DNA of 64,000 nt, from the NCBI GenBank assembly GCA_947627135.1, contig CANQUV010000012.1:1-64000 (forward strand). Reading direction: 5' to 3'. The position numbers and the translations under genes are program-made. The notes under the pieces were generated by a model, which was given only the letters and a program-made list of their open reading frames with translations, was not told the DNA's origin and did not search any database. Shown here in pieces: positions 56,431 to 64,000 of this stretch. This DNA comes from an uncultured Clostridia bacterium. Its GTDB lineage: Bacteria > Bacillota > Clostridia > Oscillospirales > Acutalibacteraceae. Every line of letters begins with the position of its first letter. The first letter of the stretch is position 1.

Positions 56431-57309
56431 ATGGATTTAAATAAGTTAGTATCAATAGTTTTACCAATATATAATGGCGAAAAATATATGCGTTTGAGTA
56501 TAGAGAGCATTATAAACCAGACATATAAAAATTGGGAACTTATCATTATTGATGACTGTTCAACCGATGACACGGCAAAAATTGCAAATGAATATGTAGA
56601 AAAAGATGAAAGAATTAAATATTATAAAAATGAAGTAAATCTTAGGCTTCCAAAGGGGCTTAACAAGGGGTTTTCGCTATCAAAAGGATGCTATTTAACA
56701 TGGACTTCTGATGATAATTTATATTTACCAAATGCCATTGAAAAAATGGTAAAAACTTTACAAAACCAACAAACAGATTTTGTGTTTGCAGATTGTGATA
56801 TTATTGATGAAAACGGAAAAATCATTGAAATTATAAAAGCACCAAAAGACTATAAAAGTTCCATTATTGGTGGAAATTATGTTGGTGCATGTTTTATGTA
56901 TACAAGAAAAGTATATAATACGATTGGAGACTATAATCCGAAAAATTTTTTAGTTGAAGATTATGATTATTGGTTAAAAATTTTTGCTAGGTTTGAAATA
57001 TCAAATATACCGGAAGTATTGTATCAATATAGATGGCATGACGGTGCTTTAACAAGTACAGAAAAAAGAGAAAAAATAAATGATGTTTGTGAAAAAGTAT
57101 TATTAGATAACATACATTTATTCGGCAAACTTAATTTAATGCAAAAATACTATTTTTATTCTCAATTAAATAGATTGAGAAATTGCAAGAAAAGTAAAAG
57201 TGATAGAAATTATTACAGGAACAAGGCAAAGATTTTAAGTTTTTATTATTTAATAAAAGTAAGAATTCCAAATAAGTTGTTAAGAATGTTTCATTTGAGC
57301 AGAGTTTAA
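56431..57309 (+). CDS. GT2 glycosyltransferase
   Basis: 'VSIVLPIYNGEKYMRLSIESIINQTYKNWELIIIDDCSTDDT', 'WTSDDNLYLPNAIEKM'. Confidence 0.92.
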   Translation: MDLNKLVSIVLPIYNGEKYMRLSIESIINQTYKNWELIIIDDCSTDDTAKIANEYVEKDERIKYYKNEVNLRLPKGLNKGFSLSKGCYLTWTSDDNLYLPNAIEKMVKTLQNQQTDFVFADCDIIDENGKIIEIIKAPKDYKSSIIGGNYVGACFMYTRKVYNTIGDYNPKNFLVEDYDYWLKIFARFEISNIPEVLYQYRWHDGALTSTEKREKINDVCEKVLLDNIHLFGKLNLMQKYYFYSQLNRLRNCKKSKSDRNYYRNKAKILSFYYLIKVRIPNKLLRMFHLSRV

Positions 57310-57375
57310 TAAAAATATATTTTTATTAAATTCTATTGAATATTTAGTGAAATAAAAAATTAATAAGGAGTAAAA

Positions 57376-58923
57376 ATGTCAACACAAAAAAGTCAGCTTA
57401 AACTGGGAGCTGTATTATCATATATAAATATGGCAATAGGTTCGTTAATACCTATGTTTTATACACCTATAATGTTAGGTTTTTTAGGTCAGGATGAATA
57501 TGGTTTATATAAATTAGCAAATAGTGTTACAAGTTATTTATCTTTAATTTCATTTGGTATTGGTTCTGCAACTGTAAGATATTTAACTATGTATCGTGCT
57601 GATAATGATAAAGACGGCGAAGAAAATATGTTTGGATTGTTTAACATAATTTTCTTTATTATTTCAGTTATTGCCTTAGTTACAGGTATTGTTATTGCAA
57701 TAAATATTGGAGTTGTTTATTCATCGTCACTATCTGCTCCGGAAATAAGCAAAATGCAAATTTTGTTGTTATTATTGGCTATAAATACTGCGTTAAGCTT
57801 TTTATTCTCACCTTATAATGCAGTTGTCAGCAGTCATGAAAGGTTTGTGTTTTTACAAATTATAAATATTATTACAACTGTTGTTGCTCCGATTGCCAAT
57901 ATAGTTGCTATGTATATGGGTTATGCATCGGTTGGTATAGTATGTTCCAGTTTGCTAATAAACATAATTGTTACAATAATTTATAATATTTATGTTCGGT
58001 CATCAATACACATAAGACCTAAATATAACAATATGCCGGTAAAAATATTAAAGGAACTTTTGATTTTTTCCTTTTGGATATTTGTTTCCAATATTGTAAA
58101 CCAATTATATAATGCCACCGATACATTAATTATTGGCGCTATTCCTTTGCTTGCAACTACAGGTGTTGCAATATATAATATAGGTTCAACATTCAATGGT
58201 ATGATGCTTAATTTTACTGTAGGTATTTCCTCTGTGCTGACAACAAGAACAAATATGCTTGTTTTTTCAGAAAAAACAAACTCTGAGTTAACAGATTGGA
58301 TGATAAAAGTCGGAAGAATTCAGAGCTATATTGTCGCAATTGTGTGTACGGGATTTATTGCATTTGGCAAGCAGTTTCTCGATCTTTGGGTAGGACCTTC
58401 TTATTGGGAGGCTTATTGGGTAGCAATATTAACTATGATTCCGGCGTGTATTCCATTGGTACAGGCCGTTGCTTTAAATATTATAATTGCTCAAAACAGA
58501 CATAGGTTCAGGTCGATAGTATATTTAATAATTGCAGTTGCAAATGTTGTTGGAACCATAATAGTAGTAAATAAATTTGGCATAATAGGAGCTGCAGCTG
58601 TAACAGGAATATGTGCAATTATCGGACAAACAATTATTATGAATATTTATTATTGGAAAAAAATAAAGTTAGAAATATTTAGATTTTGGAAAAGTGTTTT
58701 AAAAGTTTTTATTATTCCGATATTAATGTGTATTATTTCATTAATTATATTTAATTTCATTATTTTAGATAATTGGTTCACATTATTTATTGGCATTATA
58801 ATATATTCTGTTATTTTCATAGTATTAGAGTGGTTATTTGCAATGGATGATTATGAAAAGAATATATTTAAAGGTCCGGTAAATAAAATATTGAATTTAT
58901 TAAAAAGAAAAAATAGGAGTTAA
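57376..58923 (+). CDS. Wzx-type polysaccharide flippase (MATE/MVF superfamily)
   Basis: Polytopic 515 aa; 'GAVLSYINMAIGSLIPMFYTPIMLGFLGQDEYGLYKLANSVTSYLSLISFGIGSATVRYL'. Confidence 0.92.
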   Translation: MSTQKSQLKLGAVLSYINMAIGSLIPMFYTPIMLGFLGQDEYGLYKLANSVTSYLSLISFGIGSATVRYLTMYRADNDKDGEENMFGLFNIIFFIISVIALVTGIVIAINIGVVYSSSLSAPEISKMQILLLLLAINTALSFLFSPYNAVVSSHERFVFLQIINIITTVVAPIANIVAMYMGYASVGIVCSSLLINIIVTIIYNIYVRSSIHIRPKYNNMPVKILKELLIFSFWIFVSNIVNQLYNATDTLIIGAIPLLATTGVAIYNIGSTFNGMMLNFTVGISSVLTTRTNMLVFSEKTNSELTDWMIKVGRIQSYIVAIVCTGFIAFGKQFLDLWVGPSYWEAYWVAILTMIPACIPLVQAVALNIIIAQNRHRFRSIVYLIIAVANVVGTIIVVNKFGIIGAAAVTGICAIIGQTIIMNIYYWKKIKLEIFRFWKSVLKVFIIPILMCIISLIIFNFIILDNWFTLFIGIIIYSVIFIVLEWLFAMDDYEKNIFKGPVNKILNLLKRKNRS

Positions 58924-58928
58924 TATTT

Positions 58929-59711
58929 ATGCAGCTGATGAAATCTATAATTGCAAAAAGACAAACTTTTTTGTTAAAACATTTTAAAGGAAGTAAATAT
59001 GCGAGGAAATTAAGAAAACTTAAAAATATACATAAAGGTGAAATTTGTTTTATAATTGGAAATGGACCAAGTTTAAAAACGGATGACCTTGAAAAGTTAA
59101 AAGCTTTTAACATAGATACATTTGCTGCAAACAGAATATATAAAATATTTGATAAAACATTATGGAAACCCACATACTTTTCATGTGAAGATCCAATTAT
59201 AATAAAAGATATAGAAAAAGATATAAATAAAATAGATTGTAAATACAAGTTTATTCCCATTAATTTAAAATGGGATTTAGGTATAGATATAAAAAATGCT
59301 TATTATATTAATATGACCTATAATAAAAATGATAATATTAATAAAAATCTTGATGAAAGAATTACTTGTAGTGGTACGGTAACTATAACTTCTATTCAAT
59401 TGGCAGCATATATGGGATATAAAGAAATATATTTACTGGGAGTAGATCACAACTACTCTAAAATGATAAACGAACAAGGTCAAGTTGTTGAAGATAAAAC
59501 TGTTAAAAATTATTTTGACGATAGTTATGATAACGGCATAAAGGATGAATTGGTACATAATATGGATGAGGCAACCAAATCTTTTTATAAAACTAAAATT
59601 TTTTATGAGAAAAACAATGTAAAAATATATAACGCAACCCGAGGTGGAAAATTAGAAGTTTTTCCAAGAGTAGATATAGATAAATTCTTTGAGGAGATGT
59701 CAGGAAAATGA
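58929..59711 (+). CDS. DUF115/GT42-like protein, candidate CMP-ulosonic acid transferase
   Basis: 'GEICFIIGNGPSLKTDDLEKLKAFNIDTFAANRIYKIF', 'ITCSGTVTITSIQLAAYMGYKEIYLLGVDHNYS', downstream 'ELVHNMDEATKSFYKTKIFYEKNNVKIYNAT'. Confidence 0.75.
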   Translation: MQLMKSIIAKRQTFLLKHFKGSKYARKLRKLKNIHKGEICFIIGNGPSLKTDDLEKLKAFNIDTFAANRIYKIFDKTLWKPTYFSCEDPIIIKDIEKDINKIDCKYKFIPINLKWDLGIDIKNAYYINMTYNKNDNINKNLDERITCSGTVTITSIQLAAYMGYKEIYLLGVDHNYSKMINEQGQVVEDKTVKNYFDDSYDNGIKDELVHNMDEATKSFYKTKIFYEKNNVKIYNATRGGKLEVFPRVDIDKFFEEMSGK

Positions 59712-60439
59712 AGATTATTGCAGTAATACCATCGAGGTATGGTTCATCAAGATTTCCGGGTAAACCTCTTGAAGATATTTGTGGTAGACCTATGCTTTGG
59801 TGGGTTTATAATCAGGTAAGTAAAGCCAAAGGAATAGATGAAATAGTAGTTGCGACAGATAACCAAAAAATATTTGATGTTTGTAAAGAAAATCAGATGA
59901 ATGTTATGATGACATCGATTGAGCATTCAACTCCTACTGACAGATTATATGAGGTTTCTACTAAAACTGACGGAGATGTTTACCTTTTTGTAGGAGGGGA
60001 CGAGCCTTTGATAGATCCTGCATCTATTGAAGCACTTATTCCGAAAAGTGATGTGCCTGAAATGTATGTTGCAAATGCTATGACTACTATAAAAACAGCA
60101 CCGGAAGTAATAGATTTTACAAATATAAAAGTAGTTGTAAATGAAAAAAATATCGGACTTTATACATCAAGAAGTCCGTTGCCGTATCCAAAGGGCGGAT
60201 TAGACTTTGAATACAAAAAATTTGTTGGTATTGGTGCCTTTTCAAGAAAGGCGTTAGATTTTTATTATCATACTCCAAAAGGGAAAATGGAAAAAATTGA
60301 GGAATGTGATTTAATGAGGTTTATTGAACATCAAATTCCTGTACACTTTTTTGATGTTGAATGTAGAAACATATCAGTTGATACTCCAAAAGACTTGGAA
60401 AAAGTCAGGAAACTGATGGCAGAGAAACTTAAAAAATAA
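59708..60439 (+). CDS. KdsB-like CMP-ulosonate cytidylyltransferase
   Basis: 'IAVIPSRYGSSRFPGKPLEDICGRPMLWWVYNQV', 'DEIVVATDNQKIFDVC', 'VFVGGDEPLIDP', 'IGAFSRKALDFY'. Confidence 0.9.
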   Translation: MKIIAVIPSRYGSSRFPGKPLEDICGRPMLWWVYNQVSKAKGIDEIVVATDNQKIFDVCKENQMNVMMTSIEHSTPTDRLYEVSTKTDGDVYLFVGGDEPLIDPASIEALIPKSDVPEMYVANAMTTIKTAPEVIDFTNIKVVVNEKNIGLYTSRSPLPYPKGGLDFEYKKFVGIGAFSRKALDFYYHTPKGKMEKIEECDLMRFIEHQIPVHFFDVECRNISVDTPKDLEKVRKLMAEKLKK

Positions 60440-60455
60440 AAAATCGGTGGTAAAA

Positions 60456-62081
60456 ATGAGTTTAGATAATAATATAAGTTTGCTTGACTGTACATTAAGG
60501 GACGGAGGCTATGTTAACAATTGGGATTTTGGACATAGTGTTATTTCAGGTACTTATAGGCGTTTAGATAAAGCAGGTGTAGATTTTGTCGAGGTAGGAT
60601 TTTTAGACAGCAGATATAATTTCGATATAAATAAAACTATAATGCCAAACACAGAGTCATTAAATAAAGTTTATGAAAATATAACAAAATCAGATGCAAT
60701 ACCTGTTGCAATGATAGATTTCGGAACATGTAATATCAAAAACATTTCCAATGCAGAAGATTCCTTTGTAAAGGGAATAAGAGTTATTTTTAAAAAAGAG
60801 AAAATTAAGCAAGCGCTTCCATTTTGTAAAAAAATAAAAGAAAAAGGTTACTTGTTGTTTATACAAGCAATTTCCATAACAGCTTATTCTGATGATGAAA
60901 TGAGTGATTATGTAAATAAAATAAACGAAATTAAACCTTATGCGTTTTCAATTGTAGATACTTACGGATTGCTTGATAGTGAAAAATTAGAGCATTATTT
61001 TAATCTTATTGATAAAAATTTAGATAGTGATATTGCTATGGGGTATCATTCCCATAACAACTTTCAGCTTGCTTTTTCAAATACAATTAAATTTTTAAAT
61101 ATGTATAACGGAAAAAGAAAGCTTATTGCTGATTCTACGGTTTATGGAATGGGTAAAAGTGCCGGTAATTGTCCGACTGAATTACTTGCTATGTATATGA
61201 ATGATAATTACGGTAAAAATTATGATTTAAATATGATCCTAGAAATAGTAGACACGTATTTAATGACTATTTACATGAAACAGTATTGGGGCTACAAATA
61301 TAACTTTTATATTTCTGCAATGCAGAATTGTCATCCCAACTACGTTCAATATTTGTTAAATAAAAAAACTTTATCCGTAAAATCTGTTAATACTTTATTA
61401 TCTGATATTCCTGAAGAAAAAAAATTACATTATGATGAAAAATACATAGCTAAAGCATATACAAATTTTCAAATACATAACATAGACGATAGTGCAACAT
61501 ATAAACAATTGTCAGATTTATGCGGCAGAGAAATATTATTAGTAGGTCCTGGAAAGACAATAATAAATGAAAAATTAAAGATTGATGAATTTATATCCGG
61601 CAACAATCCAATAGTAATCTCAATTAATTTTTTATCAGAACATTATACTCCTAAATATGTATTTATAAGTAATTCAAAGCGTTATTCTCAATTTACTGAT
61701 ATATTAGGAAATAATAGTGAAAAAATAAAACTTATTGCAACATCTAATATTGAAGTTGTTGATTATCCAATCGATTATTATCTTAACTATGAGTCCTTAT
61801 TATTAAAAGAATTTATCGGATGCGATAATGCCTTGCTTTTATTTTTAAATGCACTTGTGCGACTCGGAATAAAAAAAGTAAGTTTAGCAGGTTTTGACGG
61901 TTATTCTTTGCATGGGCAAAATTATTTTACAAATGAACATAATTATGCCTTTGATAATGATACTGAAAGCGAGAGAAATAGTAATATATCAAAAGCATTA
62001 AGCTTTATGTCCAGAAAAATAAAAATTAATTTTATAACTAATACATTGTATAAAATAGAGGAAAATAATGAGCAAGTATGA
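60456..62081 (+). CDS. DRE-TIM (HMGL-like) aldolase fused to a C-terminal DUF115-like Rossmann domain
   Basis: 'LLDCTLRDGGYVNNWDFG', 'VDFVEVGFLDSRYNF', 'GYHSHNNFQLAFSNTI', 'DSTVYGMGKSAGNCPTELL'; C-terminal 'REILLVGPGKTIIN...ALVRLGIKKVSLAGFDGYS'. ATG 60456 preferred over GTG 60447. Confidence 0.82.
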   Translation: MSLDNNISLLDCTLRDGGYVNNWDFGHSVISGTYRRLDKAGVDFVEVGFLDSRYNFDINKTIMPNTESLNKVYENITKSDAIPVAMIDFGTCNIKNISNAEDSFVKGIRVIFKKEKIKQALPFCKKIKEKGYLLFIQAISITAYSDDEMSDYVNKINEIKPYAFSIVDTYGLLDSEKLEHYFNLIDKNLDSDIAMGYHSHNNFQLAFSNTIKFLNMYNGKRKLIADSTVYGMGKSAGNCPTELLAMYMNDNYGKNYDLNMILEIVDTYLMTIYMKQYWGYKYNFYISAMQNCHPNYVQYLLNKKTLSVKSVNTLLSDIPEEKKLHYDEKYIAKAYTNFQIHNIDDSATYKQLSDLCGREILLVGPGKTIINEKLKIDEFISGNNPIVISINFLSEHYTPKYVFISNSKRYSQFTDILGNNSEKIKLIATSNIEVVDYPIDYYLNYESLLLKEFIGCDNALLLFLNALVRLGIKKVSLAGFDGYSLHGQNYFTNEHNYAFDNDTESERNSNISKALSFMSRKIKINFITNTLYKIEENNEQV

Positions 62082-62715
62082 TACTATTTTATTTGATTTA
62101 GATGGTACATTATTAGATACATCAAAAGGTATATTAAAAAGTGTTGATTATACAATAAGTAAAATGGGATTTACTGATATCCCTTTAGAAAAAAAGAAAA
62201 AATTTATTGGTCCTCCGATACAGGTGTCATTTCAAAATACATATAATTTAGACTTAAAAAAAGCAAACATGGCTGCTTCTGTTTTCAGGGAAAGATATAG
62301 TACTGTTGATTTATTTGAAGCAGAATTATACGACGGCATAATTGATTTACTGAATTATTTGAAATTACATAATTTTAAAGTTGGGGTTGCCACTTATAAA
62401 AGAGAGGATTATGCTAAAAGACTTCTTGAAAAGTTTAAAATATCAAAATACTTTAACTGTATAGAAGGCTCTGACTTTGAAGGGAAGTACACAAAACAAG
62501 ATATAATAAATAACTGTATAAAGAAATTAAAAAATAATAAAGATGAAATTTTAATGATTGGAGATACAGAAAATGACAAAATAGGAGCTGATAAAGTTGG
62601 AATAGACTTTTTGGCAGTTGCATACGGTTTTGGATACAACAGAAATAATAGTTGTAATATATTTTACTGTAACAATCCAAAAGAAATAATATATTATTTA
62701 AAACAAAAAAATTAA
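62068..62715 (+). CDS. HAD-superfamily phosphatase (Gph-like)
   Basis: 'TILFDLDGTLLDTSKGILKSVDYTI', 'MIGDTENDKIGADKVGIDFLAVAYGFG'. Confidence 0.92.
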   Translation: MSKYDTILFDLDGTLLDTSKGILKSVDYTISKMGFTDIPLEKKKKFIGPPIQVSFQNTYNLDLKKANMAASVFRERYSTVDLFEAELYDGIIDLLNYLKLHNFKVGVATYKREDYAKRLLEKFKISKYFNCIEGSDFEGKYTKQDIINNCIKKLKNNKDEILMIGDTENDKIGADKVGIDFLAVAYGFGYNRNNSCNIFYCNNPKEIIYYLKQKN

Positions 62716-62738
62716 AACTTTATAATAAAGGTGATAAA

Positions 62739-63833
62739 ATGGAAATAAATAAAAAAAGCAGCCGTCACACAGGTATAGAATTATTAAGAATAATCTCTAT
62801 GCTTATGGTTTTAAGCCTGCATTTTTTTATGAAAGGCAATTATAATAGTTCTGAAACCGAAATAGTTAATGTTGAAAGCTGGTTTGTTATATGTTTATCT
62901 ATTGTAGCAGTTAATTGTTACGTACTGATATCAGGATATTTTTTATCAACTAAACCCTTTCAGTTAAGAAGAATAACAAATACTTATGTCCAAGTTTGGT
63001 TTTATTCAGTTGTAATATTTATTTGTTTTGTTGTTTTTGGGGTCGTTGATTTTTCAATAGGCGGTACTGCTAATGCTATTATGCCTTTTGTCTTTGAAAA
63101 TTATTGGTTTGTGAATGTTTATATTTTGTTATTATTAATATCACCGTTATTAAATAGTGCAATTAATAGTATGGATAAAAGAAAATTTAAATTGGTTTTG
63201 GTTGTGCTGGTAACATTATTCTGTATAATAAATACAATTATAAAACCACTTAATCCATTTGATAAAACTAAAGGATTTGGATTAGTTTGGTTTATAGTTT
63301 TATATGTAACTGCCGCATATATACGAAGATTTTATAAGCCGAGCGGAAAAAGCCTTAAGTTTTTCTTGTTATATTTAGTGACTGCTATTTTAAATTTTTT
63401 CTGGCATTATTTATTTATAAATAGCAGTGAATTTTATTGGAACACAATGGTAGTAGACTATAATAATATTTTGGTGTATTTTGGTGCAGTATTTTTGTTC
63501 TTAACATTTATAAATATTAATTTTAAAAATTTATATATTAGAAAAATTATTTTGTTATTGTCTCCGTTAACATTTGCTGTATATTTAATTCATGAAAATC
63601 CATTATTGTCAGAATTACTATGGAATACAATAAATCTTGAATCTTATTGTGTTAATAATTTTGCTTTTATATTCTTTGCTTTTGGTATAATTTTATTAAT
63701 ATTTATTTGTTGTTGCTTAATTGAATTTTTAAGACAAAAGATTTTTAAATTATTACATATAAATGAAGCTTTAAATAATATTTCAGGTAAAGTGGAGATA
63801 TTTGTAAGAAATAAAGTAGATAAAATATTGTAA
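62739..63833 (+). CDS. Acyltransferase-3 family membrane O-acyltransferase
   Basis: 'RHTGIELLRIISMLMVLSLHFFMKGN'; multiple TM helices. Confidence 0.88.
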   Translation: MEINKKSSRHTGIELLRIISMLMVLSLHFFMKGNYNSSETEIVNVESWFVICLSIVAVNCYVLISGYFLSTKPFQLRRITNTYVQVWFYSVVIFICFVVFGVVDFSIGGTANAIMPFVFENYWFVNVYILLLLISPLLNSAINSMDKRKFKLVLVVLVTLFCIINTIIKPLNPFDKTKGFGLVWFIVLYVTAAYIRRFYKPSGKSLKFFLLYLVTAILNFFWHYLFINSSEFYWNTMVVDYNNILVYFGAVFLFLTFININFKNLYIRKIILLLSPLTFAVYLIHENPLLSELLWNTINLESYCVNNFAFIFFAFGIILLIFICCCLIEFLRQKIFKLLHINEALNNISGKVEIFVRNKVDKIL

Positions 63834-63941
63834 TTGTATTTATAAAATAAATTAGTCATTAGTAAAGTTGAAAAGCTAATTAATAGCATAACAAGCTATT
63901 ATTATCTTGTTAAAATTTTGATAAAAAGGAGTGTAGTTACT

Positions 63942-64000
63942 ATGCCTGAAGTGTCGGTAATAGTACCAGTGTATAATGCGGAAAAATATTTAAATAAGTG
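63942..64000 (+). CDS. GT2 glycosyltransferase, N-terminus only (truncated by window edge)
   Basis: ATG 63942 'MPEVSVIVPVYNAEKYLNK' with SD AAAAGGAGTG. Confidence 0.85.
   Translation, partial: MPEVSVIVPVYNAEKYLNK

Noticed and set aside
59708-60439. KdsB as evidence of Gram-negative LPS
   Set aside because: Surrounding genes look like low-GC Firmicute and no other lipid A/Kdo genes are present; a CMP-activated non-Kdo acid is more likely.

Overview
The window is low-GC (about 30-35% by eye) Firmicute DNA, probably Clostridia/Oscillospirales and Ruminococcus-like. The taxonomic call rests on codon and AT bias, type I dockerins with PTTxP linkers, an S11/GH25 protein and a DUF6465-type protein; it is inference. 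Positions 1-37000 are mostly chromosomal genes: the mgtE end, an ECF sigma factor, a pot spermidine/putrescine operon, a secreted dockerin/CBM amylase, a Wzm/Wzt + IspD-like + epimerase + LicD cassette, tRNA-Leu(CAG), an S11-Big2-GH25 wall protein, a split LytTR two-component system, copA/csoR, a dockerin transglutaminase, and metF/metH. From about 37000 to the right edge is one long + strand surface-polysaccharide locus: initiating sugar transferase, Wzy/EpsG, Wzx, many GT2/GT4/GT14 glycosyltransferases, split transketolase, an FkbH-like protein, WecB, acyltransferases and decayed duplicates. Main findings: (1) a candidate CMP-ulosonate module at 58929-62715, made of a GT42/DUF115-like transferase, a KdsB-like CMP-sugar synthetase, a DRE-TIM aldolase fused to a second DUF115-like domain, and a HAD phosphatase; (2) three poly-G tracts (8, 10, 9 G) inside glycosyltransferase genes, one of them frame-OFF, consistent with phase variation; (3) a histidine kinase split exactly at an in-phase A_AAA_AAA heptamer, where a -1 shift rejoins the reading frame; (4) a CopA-CopZ fusion with an internal Shine-Dalgarno and ATG; (5) a Wzm permease with no conventional start codon and a likely ATT start; (6) a GH25 domain whose expected D-x-E catalytic pair reads S-x-S. 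All family calls were made by reading the translations; no database search was run.
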